In this document: positions 6,541-12,621 of the stretch, in pieces
How positions within the stretch are numbered: position 1 is the first letter of the stretch
How the letters are laid out: every line of letters begins with the position of its first letter
Assembly (NCBI GenBank): GCA_016844565.1
Contig: JAENJB010000034.1
Coordinates: 1 to 12,621 of the forward strand
Reading direction: 5' to 3'
Source of the DNA: Dehalococcoidia bacterium
GTDB taxonomy: Bacteria; Chloroflexota; Dehalococcoidia; JAENJB01
DNA length: 12,621 nt
Made by a program: the position numbers and the translations under genes
Notes under the pieces: model-generated
What the model saw: the letters and a program-made list of their open reading frames with translations, nothing else
Database searches by the model: none
What the model was told of the DNA's origin: nothing

Positions 6541-7404
6541 GTGGAATTGACTGTGCTCGCTCCTATCATCTCTAACGAGGAAGTCGCCCCGGGCGTCCAC
6601 CTCCTCTGGGTGGAAGCGCCGGACATCGGCGCGGCCGCCCGGCCGGGGCAGTTTGTCATGGTCCGCTGCGGTGAAGAGCTTCTGCTGCGGCGTCCCCTGA
6701 GCATCCACCAGGTAGAACCCGGTTCAAATCCGGCCAGGCTCGCCTTCCTGTTCGCCGTGATAGGCAAAGGCACCGGCTGGCTCTCCCGCCAGAGGCATGG
6801 CACTCTGGACCTGCTGGGCCCCCTGGGGAACGGCTTCCGCCTGGAGGAGGGGAAACAGAGACTGCTGCTGGTCGCGGGCGGCATGGGGATAGCACCACTG
6901 GCCTTTCTCGTCCAACGGGCCCTGGGACAGGGACATGAGTTGACGCTCATAGTTGGAGCCCGGACCGCCTCCTCCCTTCACATCGACTTCCCACCGGCGA
7001 AACGGGTCGAACTGGTGACCGTGACCGAGGATGGGTCGAAAGGGAAGAAGGGCCTGGCTACCGACTACCTGACCGGTTTCCTGCCCGGGGCCAGCCAGGT
7101 CTTCGCCTGCGGGCCGATGGAGATGTACCGCGCCATGGCTGCCCACAAGGCCCTCCGCGGCAAGCCCGTGCAGGTCTCCCTCGAGGCGAGGATGGGGTGC
7201 GGGTTCGGGGCCTGCTTCGGATGCACCATCAAGACCACGGGAGGGCTGAAACAGGTGTGCCGGGACGGACCGGTGTTTGAACTGAAAGAAATAATGTGGG
7301 AGGGGGTGATTCCGCATGGTAGCCACCAGGAAGATAACCCTTCACACCAGGGGGCGGGGCGAGGTCCACGACATCACCGCCCGGGTGAAGAAAGAGGTAG
7401 ATGA
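6541..7404 (+). CDS. pyrK: Dihydroorotate dehydrogenase electron-transfer subunit, with abnormal C-terminal extension
   Basis: PyrK passes electrons from the class 1B dihydroorotate dehydrogenase PyrD to NAD+ through FAD and a [2Fe-2S] cluster. Visible are the FAD motif RRPLSIHQV, the nucleotide-binding loop LLLVAGGMGIAPLAFL, FACGPMEMYRAM, and the cluster cysteines C220, C225, C228 and C240 (C-x4-C-x2-C-x11-C), followed by CRDGPVFELKEIMWE, where PyrK normally ends. Here the frame continues for over 30 nonsense residues and overlaps yjbQ by 89 bases. Removing one G from the G5 run at 7302-7306 brings TGA 7307-7309 into frame and gives about 255 residues, the usual length. GTG 6541 is the first in-frame start; TTG 6547 or GTG 6553 are alternatives, with GGAAG at 6537-6541 as a possible ribosome-binding site. 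A pyrD gene is not adjacent in this window. Confidence 0.9.
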   Translation: MELTVLAPIISNEEVAPGVHLLWVEAPDIGAAARPGQFVMVRCGEELLLRRPLSIHQVEPGSNPARLAFLFAVIGKGTGWLSRQRHGTLDLLGPLGNGFRLEEGKQRLLLVAGGMGIAPLAFLVQRALGQGHELTLIVGARTASSLHIDFPPAKRVELVTVTEDGSKGKKGLATDYLTGFLPGASQVFACGPMEMYRAMAAHKALRGKPVQVSLEARMGCGFGACFGCTIKTTGGLKQVCRDGPVFELKEIMWEGVIPHGSHQEDNPSHQGAGRGPRHHRPGEERGR

Positions 7405-7732
7405 GTCAAAGACCGCCAACGGCGTGGTCACCCTCTTCGTCATCGGCTCGACCGCTGCCATCGCCACCATAGAATACGAGCCCGGGCTGGTGCAGGACTT
7501 CGGCGAGGCATGGCAGAGGCTCGTGCCGGAAGGGGCCCCATACCGTCATGACCAGGCCTGGGGTGAGAGCAACGGCCACTCCCACATCCGGGCCACCATC
7601 TTGGGCCCCTCGTTGACCATCCCGCTGGTTGACCGCAGCCTCACCCTTGGCACGTGGCAGCAGATAGTCCTGGTGGACTTCGATATCCGCCCGCGCACCC
7701 GCGAGATAGTGGTGCAGGTGATGGGGGAGTAA
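7316..7732 (+). CDS. yjbQ: YjbQ/UPF0047 family protein
   Basis: This 138-residue cytoplasmic protein is complete. Family hallmarks are the start KITLHTRGRGEVHDITARV, the central FVIGSTAAIATIEYEPGLVQDF, the histidine- and asparagine-containing segment YRHDQAWGESNGHSHIRATILGPS, and the ending LGTWQQIVLVDFDIRPRTREIVVQVMG. The E. coli homologue has been linked to weak thiamine-phosphate-synthase activity; the physiological role is unsettled. The ATG is preceded by GAGGGGG (7300-7306) at a 9-base distance, the same G run whose length decides whether pyrK terminates. It is the last gene of the + strand operon and converges with the amidohydrolases, leaving only 8 bases to the stop of the next gene. 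Confidence 0.88.
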   Translation: MVATRKITLHTRGRGEVHDITARVKKEVDESKTANGVVTLFVIGSTAAIATIEYEPGLVQDFGEAWQRLVPEGAPYRHDQAWGESNGHSHIRATILGPSLTIPLVDRSLTLGTWQQIVLVDFDIRPRTREIVVQVMGE

Positions 7733-7740
7733 ACCGGTCT

Positions 7741-8748
7741 CTATTTAATCCCCAGCAGCTTCTGGGCATTTCCCCCCAGTATCTTGTCCACCGCCGCCTT
7801 CGGAATGCCGCTGTCCCTCACTCTGCGAGGAAAATCCCTTAGCGCCGGCTCTCCGCCCTCTGGGCCGTGGGGAGCATCCGTGGCCAGCAGTATCCGATCG
7901 GCCCCGAAGGTATCATAGCAGCACTTGATGGCGGCTTCGGTGCTTCCCCCAGCGGTATCGTAGTAGAAACGCCCGAATAGCTCCTTCAAGGGCTTGGTCA
8001 GCTCCCTGCCCAGCACCCGCTGCTGGGCCTCCCGGGTGTAGGACTCTTCGATACGGCCGTACAGGAAAGGCACCAGCCCGCCGCCTAGGTGGTGGCTGAC
8101 CACATTGAGCCTGGGGTGCTTCTCCATGATGCCGGAGAAGACCAGCCGCGACAGCATGAGCGCCGTCTCGAAGGGCCAGCCCCAGACCAGGGTCAAATTG
8201 TACTGCGCCTCGTAGGGACGGTCGCTCTGGCCCTGAGGATCGGCCGGGTGGATGAACACGGGAACTCCCATTTCCTCGGCCCTGGCCCAGAAAGGAGCGA
8301 ACTCCGGAGCGTCCACCGGCTTGCCCCGCGAGTTGGAGGCTATCCCGAAGCCCCTCAGCCCCAGGCCCTTGATGGCCCGCTCCATCTCCTTCAGTCCTCC
8401 GGCCTCAAGCAGATTCAAGGGGACCGCGCCGATGCCCACGAGCTTCCCCTTGGACTGCTCTGTCAGGCGGGCCATGCCGTCATTGATGGCCTGCGCCATT
8501 TCCAATTGTCTCTCCAACGGGAACGGCAGCACGTTACAATCTATGGTATGCATCAGGGTGACTACCTGGCAATCAATGTTGTGCTTCTTCAGTAGCTCCA
8601 GCCGTCTCCCCACGTCGGTAGCGTGAGGACGTTCCCTGATTAGCGCGCGACAGTGGTCCACCCTCTTCTTGACGGCCTCGCCGGATACGGAAGAGAATCT
8701 TTCGAGGTACGATGGAGGAATGAAATGAGTGAAGGCGTCAATGATCAT
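7741..8748 (-). CDS. Amidohydrolase-2 (ACMSD-like) family protein, paralog A
   Basis: The protein has 335 residues and is a TIM-barrel metal-dependent hydrolase or decarboxylase of the amidohydrolase-2 family; its substrate is unknown. It begins MIIDAFTHFIPPSYLE, where this family usually has HxH; here the first ligand position is Phe (F6-T7-H8). Other candidate metal or catalytic residues are H167 (VFIHPADP), H219/H220 (VVSHHLGGG) and D291 (ATDAPHGP). The ATG at 8748 is chosen because GGAGGAG precedes it; the frame stays open further upstream only through repeat DNA. It is collinear with paralog B upstream and probably cotranscribed with it, with the hairpin repeat between them. Differences from B cluster at N139-S140-R141 and A169-D170, which could reflect substrate change. 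Confidence 0.88.
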   Translation of the reverse strand: MIIDAFTHFIPPSYLERFSSVSGEAVKKRVDHCRALIRERPHATDVGRRLELLKKHNIDCQVVTLMHTIDCNVLPFPLERQLEMAQAINDGMARLTEQSKGKLVGIGAVPLNLLEAGGLKEMERAIKGLGLRGFGIASNSRGKPVDAPEFAPFWARAEEMGVPVFIHPADPQGQSDRPYEAQYNLTLVWGWPFETALMLSRLVFSGIMEKHPRLNVVSHHLGGGLVPFLYGRIEESYTREAQQRVLGRELTKPLKELFGRFYYDTAGGSTEAAIKCCYDTFGADRILLATDAPHGPEGGEPALRDFPRRVRDSGIPKAAVDKILGGNAQKLLGIK

Positions 8749-8770
8749 TGTCTTCTCCTCCCACGGCATT

Positions 8771-8824
8771 CCCTCTCCCTTGACGGGAGAGGGTGTACTA
8801 ACTCTCCCCCGCAAGGGGGGAGAG
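8771..8824. repeat. Two-hairpin CTCTCC element (copy 2, inverted)
   Basis: Two adjacent hairpins are present: CCCTCTCCC/GGGAGAGGG at 8771-8793 with loop TTGAC, and CTCTCCCCC/GGGGGGAGAG at 8802-8824 with loop GCAA. Read on the - strand they give the same order and loops as the element at 6403-6494. It occupies the gap between the two amidohydrolase genes. It could act as a processing or attenuation point in their mRNA, or simply be a mobile repeat. Confidence 0.75.
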
Positions 8825-8834
8825 GACTCGCCCT

Positions 8835-9842
8835 CTACTTTATCTTGAGCAGTTTCTGGGCGTTGCCGCCCAGTATCTTGTCCACCGCCGCCTTCGGGAT
8901 GCCGCACTCCCTGACTATGCGGGGATAGCTCTCCAAGCGCACCTCTCCCCCCTTGGGCCCGTGCGGCGAGTCGGTGCAAAGCAGCATGCGATCAGCCCCG
9001 AAAACATCGTAGCAGCACTTGACCGCCGAAGCGTTGCCACCTACGGCAGTGTCGTAGTAGAAGCGCCCGTAGAGGTCCTTCAGAGATTTGGACAGCTTCC
9101 TACCCAGCACCCGCTCCTGGTTCTCCGCGATATATGACTCCTCGATGCGCCCGAAGAGGAAGGGCACCATCCCGCCCCCGAGGTGATGGCTGACCACGTT
9201 CAGCGTGGGGTACTTCTCCATGATGCCGGAGAAGACCAGCCGCGAGAGCATCAGCACCGTCTCGAAGGGCCAGCCGAAGACGTGGGTCATATCGTACTGG
9301 TTCTCGTAGGGACGGGAACTCGGGTCCTGCGGATTGGTCGGATGGATGAAGACCGGGACTCCCAGCTCGACGGCTTTGGCCCAAAAGATGCCGAACTCCG
9401 GAGCGTCTATCGGCTTTCCGAAGATATTGGAGGGCAGGCAGAACCCCTTCAGCCCCAGGCCCTTGATGGCCCGCTCCATCTCCTTGAGCCCACCGTCGCC
9501 CAGAGCAAGCATCGGAACAGCGCCCACGCCCAGGAGTTTTCCCTTCGACTGCTCCATCAGCCCGGCCAGTCCGTCGTTGGTGGCCTGGGCCACCTTCAAT
9601 AGCTTGCTCCGCGCGACGGACAGCACGTTGACGTCCAGATTATGCATCAGGGTGATCCCCTGGTAGTCGATGCCGTACTTCTTCAGCAGCGCCACCCGGC
9701 GCACCGGGTCGATGGCATGGGGCCGTCCCTTGACGAATCCCAGGGCTTTCTCCACCTTTTCCTTGATGGCCGCGCCTCCCAGGGCGGACAGCTTCTCCAG
9801 ATAGGATGCGGGCACGATATGGGTAAAGGCATCAACGATCAC
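8835..9842 (-). CDS. Amidohydrolase-2 (ACMSD-like) family protein, paralog B
   Basis: The protein has 335 residues and aligns without gaps to paralog A along its length, with roughly 60-65 percent identity by eye. The longest identical stretches are GGLKEMERAIKGLGL, MLSRLVFSGIMEK and GIPKAAVDKILGGNAQKLL. It has the same F6-T7-H8 start, H167 (VFIHPTNP), H219/H220 and D291 (CTDSPHGP). The start is GTG at 9842, preceded by AGGAGG 5 bases away. It is the promoter-proximal gene of a two-gene - strand unit. The enzymatic activity cannot be named from sequence; decarboxylation or hydrolysis of an aromatic or amide substrate fits the family. Tandem duplication followed by divergence is the simplest history. 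Confidence 0.88.
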   Translation of the reverse strand: MIVDAFTHIVPASYLEKLSALGGAAIKEKVEKALGFVKGRPHAIDPVRRVALLKKYGIDYQGITLMHNLDVNVLSVARSKLLKVAQATNDGLAGLMEQSKGKLLGVGAVPMLALGDGGLKEMERAIKGLGLKGFCLPSNIFGKPIDAPEFGIFWAKAVELGVPVFIHPTNPQDPSSRPYENQYDMTHVFGWPFETVLMLSRLVFSGIMEKYPTLNVVSHHLGGGMVPFLFGRIEESYIAENQERVLGRKLSKSLKDLYGRFYYDTAVGGNASAVKCCYDVFGADRMLLCTDSPHGPKGGEVRLESYPRIVRECGIPKAAVDKILGGNAQKLLKIK

Positions 9843-9926
9843 GGTCTCCTCCTCTTTTCTATTTCGAAGCGGGAGCTGCCGGCTGGAAGACCTCCCCTTC
9901 GATGCCCCTGAAGGGCACTGCTGGGG

Positions 9927-9955
9927 AGTCTAACACGACACGGAAGACAGCGCAA
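9927..9955 (-). promoter_or_regulatory. Possible sigma-70-type promoter for the amidohydrolase pair
   Basis: On the - strand TTGCGC (9955-9950) and TAGACT (9932-9927) are separated by 17 bases, upstream of the GTG at 9842. This implies a leader of roughly 75-80 bases. The match is moderate, and the region is shared with the divergent desulforedoxin promoter. Confidence 0.4.
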
Positions 9956-9986
9956 TAGGCTTATTATGAGACCTCGCCACTTGAAA

Positions 9987-10015
9987 TTGACAGCCTGCTG
10001 ATAGCTCTTTATAAT
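9987..10015 (+). promoter_or_regulatory. Consensus sigma-70 promoter for the desulforedoxin pair
   Basis: A perfect TTGACA (9987-9992) and a perfect TATAAT (10010-10015) are separated by exactly 17 bases. Transcription would start near 10022, about 37 bases before the first small gene. No operator palindrome is obvious. Such a full-consensus promoter suggests strong, constitutive expression. Confidence 0.85.
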
Positions 10016-10058
10016 ATTGAATCTGAATCTATCTCCTTAAGGAAGGCAGGATAGCATT

Positions 10059-10178
10059 ATGGCCAACCAGGCAGGCAAGAGGTATATCTGTTCGAAGTGT
10101 GGCTCGGAGTTCATCGTCACGCGCGCCGGCACTGGTGCCATCACGTGCTGCGGCCAGCCAATGGAAATCAAGAAGTAA
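10059..10178 (+). CDS. Desulforedoxin-like small iron protein 1
   Basis: This is a 39-residue protein, too short for many gene finders. It starts MANQAGKRYICSKCGSEF and has the desulforedoxin cysteine pattern: C11-x2-C14, then C30-C31 in GTGAITCCGQPM. The four cysteines would bind one Fe in a rubredoxin-like FeS4 site; known desulforedoxin is a homodimer of about 36 residues, and the same fold forms the N-terminal domain of desulfoferrodoxin (superoxide reductase). No superoxide-reductase domain is attached here. AAGGAAGGCAGG (10039-10050) supplies a ribosome-binding site about 8 bases before ATG. The gene follows a consensus promoter and is 14 bases upstream of a second copy. An electron-transfer or oxidative-stress role is an inference. 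Confidence 0.85.
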   Translation: MANQAGKRYICSKCGSEFIVTRAGTGAITCCGQPMEIKK

Positions 10179-10192
10179 GGGAGCAGGAAACT

Positions 10193-10336
10193 GTGGCAAA
10201 CGAACTGGGCCGTAGATATCGCTGCGAGGTCTGCAATACCGAGGTGCTCTGCACCAAGTCGGGCACCGGCGTCATAATCTGCTGCGATAAGGAAATGGGG
10301 CCGGTACAGCCGAGGCCCGTGCCCTCCTCCGACTAG
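10193..10336 (+). CDS. Desulforedoxin-like small iron protein 2
   Basis: This is a 47-residue protein with a GTG start, MANELGRRYRCEVCNTEVLC, preceded by GCAGG at a 5-base distance. It keeps the same cysteine positions as its neighbour (C11, C14, C30, C31) and resembles classical desulforedoxin at its start (ANE...YxCExC). Two features differ: an extra cysteine at position 20, and CCDKEMGP in place of CCGxPM, so the glycine after the double cysteine is lost. A proline-rich tail (VQPRPVPSSD) follows. It is probably cotranscribed with the first copy; the two could form hetero- as well as homodimers. Strong identification of the fold; the partner protein is unknown. Confidence 0.83.
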   Translation: MANELGRRYRCEVCNTEVLCTKSGTGVIICCDKEMGPVQPRPVPSSD

Positions 10337-10369
10337 AGAACCTGCCACTACCCCCGTTTGTGCCTTCCA

Positions 10370-10402
10370 AATCCCCCTCTCCTCGACGAGGAGCGGGGGA
10401 TT
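10370..10402 (+). terminator. Hairpin terminator after the desulforedoxin pair
   Basis: AATCCCCC pairs with GGGGGATT (8 bp) and the inner CTCCTCG pairs with CGAGGAG around one central base, with a single T/C mismatch between the two stems. It is followed by AGTGTTTG, a weak T-run. It lies 33 bases after the stop of the second gene and before the promoter of the next gene, which is where a terminator is expected. Confidence 0.65.
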
Positions 10403-10407
10403 AGTGT

Positions 10408-10434
10408 TTGATAACTCCACTGTCGTGGTAGAAT
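10408..10434 (+). promoter_or_regulatory. Possible extended -10 promoter for the FAD oxidoreductase
   Basis: TGGTAGAAT (10426-10434) is an extended -10 element; TTGATA (10408-10413) lies upstream with a 15-base spacer, shorter than ideal. The site is between the terminator hairpin and the start codon at 10466. Confidence 0.45.
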
Positions 10435-10465
10435 CCCATCGAACGCTGGCGAGATGGAGGAGAAC

Positions 10466-11548
10466 ATGGGTGAGTTCGATGTCATAGTGATAGGAGCAGG
10501 TCCCGCCGGGTGCTACGCTGCTCTGACCGCCGCAAAGAATGGGTGCCGGGTCGCCATCTTCGAAGAACATCTGGCCGTCGGATGGCCGAGGCATGACCCC
10601 GGATGGCTCATGGACTGCGACTTCTCAGATTCCATAATTGCTGCGCTGGGGACGGCGGTCCCGGCGACCAGGGCTCAAGAGTACCGGGTGCTCAAAGCGG
10701 AGTCCGGCGACCTCATTGAGAAGAGCCAGCTCGCCGGCTACATGGTCAGGAGAGACATCCTGGACAAGGAGCTGGCAGTGGCAGCGGTACAGGCTGGAGC
10801 TAAACTATATCTGAAGACCAAAGTCACCGGACTGGTCAGAAAGGCGGGGCAGGTAGAGGGGGTTGAAACGAACTCCAGCGCTATTCCGAGGGCTGAAGGA
10901 CGGGTCTTCATCTGCGCCGACGGGATCAGGTCCGCCAACGGCTTCGCTGCCGAAGAGGGACTGTGTGCCAGAAGCGAACCCCGCGCGGGGCTGAGCCTGT
11001 TGCTTGCCAACGCAGAGGTAACCGAAGGAATAGTGGAGCATTTTCTATCTCCCGACCCCGTTCTGAACTACAAGTGCCTCTGGGGACATCGCAACGGCAT
11101 GTGCTATTTCGGCCTTACAGCCTCCATGACCCTCGATGAATTCACGGAAAGACAGGACAACGTGGTTTCCCGCAAGCTCAGGAACGCACTTGCGGTGGAG
11201 GTTACCGGCTTCGGAAGGGCGTTGTCGGGGAAATACGCCGAGCACTACAAGAGAATGGTCAAGGACAACATCATGTTCGTGGGAGACGCCTCAGGCGGCT
11301 CGGGGAACATCCATGCCATGATTCAGGGCCAGTTTGCCGGTAAGGTGGCCGCGTCGGCCATCAAGGGCAAAGAGGTAAGTGAAGCGAGACTCGGCGAGTA
11401 CCAGGATTCGGTACTCAAGACGCTGGGAAAAGCCCCGTTCTACTGGTACTCGGCCAGAGAAGACTTCGGGACTTTTCACAATTGGTTCCGCGAGTTCAAG
11501 GAAGCGACCAGAGGCATAGCAGCCACAGAGCTCGGAGATCTTCGCTGA
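10466..11548 (+). CDS. FAD-dependent oxidoreductase, geranylgeranyl reductase family
   Basis: The protein has 360 residues. The start at ATG 10466 is preferred over ATG 10454 because GGAGGAG (10456-10462) then serves as its ribosome-binding site, and the protein begins right before the FAD fold. The dinucleotide-binding motif is FDVIVIGAGPAGCYAALTAAKNGCRVAIFEE. An RRDILDKELAVAAVQAGA segment and an ICADGIRSANG motif follow. The second FAD motif is IMFVGDASGGSGNIHAMIQGQFAGKVAA, the layout of the geranylgeranyl reductase/FixC group. Members reduce isoprenoid double bonds or act in electron transfer; the substrate here is not evident. There are no membrane segments. It is transcribed as a single gene with its own likely promoter. 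The desulforedoxins upstream could be electron carriers for it, but that is only proximity. Confidence 0.82.
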   Translation: MGEFDVIVIGAGPAGCYAALTAAKNGCRVAIFEEHLAVGWPRHDPGWLMDCDFSDSIIAALGTAVPATRAQEYRVLKAESGDLIEKSQLAGYMVRRDILDKELAVAAVQAGAKLYLKTKVTGLVRKAGQVEGVETNSSAIPRAEGRVFICADGIRSANGFAAEEGLCARSEPRAGLSLLLANAEVTEGIVEHFLSPDPVLNYKCLWGHRNGMCYFGLTASMTLDEFTERQDNVVSRKLRNALAVEVTGFGRALSGKYAEHYKRMVKDNIMFVGDASGGSGNIHAMIQGQFAGKVAASAIKGKEVSEARLGEYQDSVLKTLGKAPFYWYSAREDFGTFHNWFREFKEATRGIAATELGDLR

Positions 11549-11689
11549 CGCTGCAGACCGGTCAAATCCAGGACAACTCCGGACGTTGGTCAATTCATCA
11601 TCCTTCAAATCTGTGGATACAAACTTTTAGTGGCTCAAGAAAGTTATCTTAAAAGGCAGTCTAAACTCAGATATTACTTTGGTATTCGG

Positions 11690-12175
11690 TCAGCTACTAA
11701 AAACTTGTGTGGCATAAACATATCCCTTTTTGTTAACAATGCCTATGCCTATCTTCGTGTAGTTTGGATTCATTAAATTACGCCTGTGCCCAGGCGATTT
11801 CATCCAGCCATTAACAAGTTTAATTGCAATCCGTTTACTATAGAAATGGGCGGGATATTTGAAGCAGTTCTCACCTACATAACCACTACCAGTAACCTTT
11901 TGGACTTTGATTGACCTTAGCGTGAAACCATCGTGGTTACAGGTATGATGCTTCGCCATGTATGAACTGTGAGATTTTGCTATGCGGTCTAAGGCGTAGT
12001 ACGCTTTCAATGGTTTAAGCCCATGCTTTTTCCTGTAGTGATTAATAATCCCTAACTGTCGGCTTTTCTTTCGTTCTGTTAACTTTGTTCCTAGAACTGT
12101 TCTGACTCGCCTTGAACTACCACCTATTAAGATAAGAAATATTATAATAACGAGTATTATCCAAAGCCAGTCCAT
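11690..12175 (-). CDS. Membrane-anchored CAP/SCP-domain protein
   Basis: The protein has 161 residues. Residues 4-18 (LWIILVIIIFLILIG) form one hydrophobic segment, either a signal anchor or uncleaved signal, followed by a positively charged stretch, so the domain probably faces the outside. The rest is a CAP (SCP/PR1-like) domain: INHYRKKHGLKPLKAYYALDRIAKSHSSYMAKHH, the CAP histidines in HTCNHDG and SPGHRRNLMNP, GYVGENC, and a terminal YVYATQVF strand. Bacterial CAP proteins are secreted, with mostly unknown function. The gene is strikingly AT-rich and rich in Lys, Tyr and Ile compared with the rest of the window, suggesting transfer. No Shine-Dalgarno sequence stands out before ATG 12175. 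About 140 bases of unassigned DNA separate it from the convergent oxidoreductase gene. Confidence 0.82.
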   Translation of the reverse strand: MDWLWIILVIIIFLILIGGSSRRVRTVLGTKLTERKKSRQLGIINHYRKKHGLKPLKAYYALDRIAKSHSSYMAKHHTCNHDGFTLRSIKVQKVTGSGYVGENCFKYPAHFYSKRIAIKLVNGWMKSPGHRRNLMNPNYTKIGIGIVNKKGYVYATQVFSS

Positions 12176-12213
12176 CCTAGTACTTAGTTGCAGAAATAAG
12201 CGTAATTATGTCC

Positions 12214-12238
12214 GCGTTCAATAAGTCGTTATTCACGC
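12214..12238. promoter_or_regulatory. Imperfect palindrome between the two AT-rich genes
   Basis: GCGTTCAATAA and TTATTCACGC form a near-perfect 25-bp inverted repeat in the 98-base gap upstream of the CAP-domain gene. It could be an operator or an RNA hairpin separating the two genes. No T-run follows on the - strand. Confidence 0.35.
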
Positions 12239-12273
12239 TCAAAGAATAACATGCGCATTTTAGCAATTAGGTA

Positions 12274-12534
12274 CTAGAGCTCTCCCCTTTTCATACGGTT
12301 GGCCCATGCTATCAAATAAATCCCCAGACCGAATACAATTACAGCACCTATGAGGTTGCCTTCTGTTGCTTCTTCCTTTGCTGTACCAAATAGATTCGTT
12401 ATCTCTCTCCCAAAAACTACGCCAACATAGACAAGTATCATCACCAGGGGATTTCTTAGAATGTAAGCAAATGATATAGCCAAGAATGAAGCCCATATGA
12501 AGGACAAACCTAACAGGAAACTGTGGGCTACCAT
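12274..12534 (-). CDS. Small hydrophobic membrane protein of unknown function
   Basis: The protein has 86 residues from ATG 12534; a TTG one codon earlier is also possible. Hydrophobic segments are at about residues 5-25 (SFLLGLSFIWASFLAISFAYI), 29-41 (LVMILVYVGVVFG) and 62-77 (LIGAVIVFGLGIYLIAW). A charged loop, REITNLFGTAKEEATEGN, separates the second and third, and the end is basic (ANRMKRGEL). This looks like a three-span inner-membrane protein; I do not recognise the family. AT-rich like its neighbour. No clear ribosome-binding site is seen; an upstream frame ends by TGATG overlap (stop 12536-12534), so translational coupling to a gene outside the window is possible. Confidence 0.6.
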   Translation of the reverse strand: MVAHSFLLGLSFIWASFLAISFAYILRNPLVMILVYVGVVFGREITNLFGTAKEEATEGNLIGAVIVFGLGIYLIAWANRMKRGEL

Positions 12535-12621
12535 CAAAAGGTGTGGAAATAGTTAGCGGCAGCGAGTACTCTTTCTGTTGATGAAGAAAACAGGAAGGAG
12601 GTACTCACCACCGCCATGGGA

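Noticed and set aside
580..8824. CRISPR array
   Set aside because: The repeats are long imperfect palindromes with irregular spacing of kilobases, not short direct repeats with regular spacers.
8749..8979. N-terminal extension of amidohydrolase A
   Set aside because: The upstream frame runs through the hairpin repeat and the end of paralog B; ATG 8748 has a strong GGAGGAG and matches the start of paralog B.
12534..12617. A possible short - strand frame, MAVVSTSFLFSS... ending at TGA with TGATG overlap
   Set aside because: It has only 27 codons and reaches the window edge; it could be the end of an upstream gene, but nothing else supports it.
12549..12621. A possible + strand gene beginning at the right edge after AGGAAGGAGG (12588-12597)
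   Set aside because: The distance from this site to ATG 12616 is about 18 bases, too long for a normal start, and only six bases of the supposed gene are visible.

Overview
The window reads as a stretch of GC-rich bacterial chromosome. I would guess Chloroflexota, class Dehalococcoidia or a relative. The reasons are a pyrC-carA-carB-pyrK order, tandem desulforedoxins, near-identical amidohydrolase-2 paralogs, and intergenic palindromic repeats beginning TGTCATTGCGA or TGTCATTCTGAG. This placement is an inference; no rRNA or other taxonomic marker is present.

Left part (1-7732, all + strand): a de novo pyrimidine operon. It holds the 3' part of dihydroorotase (pyrC), carbamoyl-phosphate synthase small (carA) and large (carB) subunits, the dihydroorotate dehydrogenase electron-transfer subunit (pyrK), and a YjbQ/UPF0047 gene. 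The operon carries several lesions. carA has a -1 frameshift near 1057. carB is cut into two ORFs overlapping by ATGA at 3640-3643, with about 16 residues of its first ATP-grasp domain missing. pyrK reads through into yjbQ because of one apparent extra G in a G5 run (7302-7306). These are either true decay or sequence/assembly errors. The junctions between genes are filled with palindromic repeats.

Inserted between carA and carB is an AT-richer, foreign-looking gene (2243-3085) for a 280-residue protein with a PD-(D/E)xK-like nuclease signature (E93/E98, D121, E134-V-T). It is preceded by a second, diverged copy of the carA 3' end (2191-2246), whose stop codon overlaps the start of the new gene by ATGA. 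The insertion appears to have taken over the ribosome-binding site that once served carB. This is the most unusual structure in the window.

Middle part (7741-9842, - strand): two collinear 335-residue amidohydrolase-2 (ACMSD-like) paralogs, separated by a two-hairpin repeat that also occurs, inverted, upstream of pyrK. A likely divergent promoter region follows. On the + strand a perfect TTGACA-17-TATAAT promoter drives two tiny desulforedoxin-like genes (10059-10178, 10193-10336), ended by a strong hairpin. Next is an FAD-dependent geranylgeranyl-reductase-family oxidoreductase (10466-11548).

Right end (11690-12621, mostly - strand): an AT-rich patch with a membrane-anchored CAP/SCP-domain protein and a small hydrophobic protein, both probably acquired horizontally.
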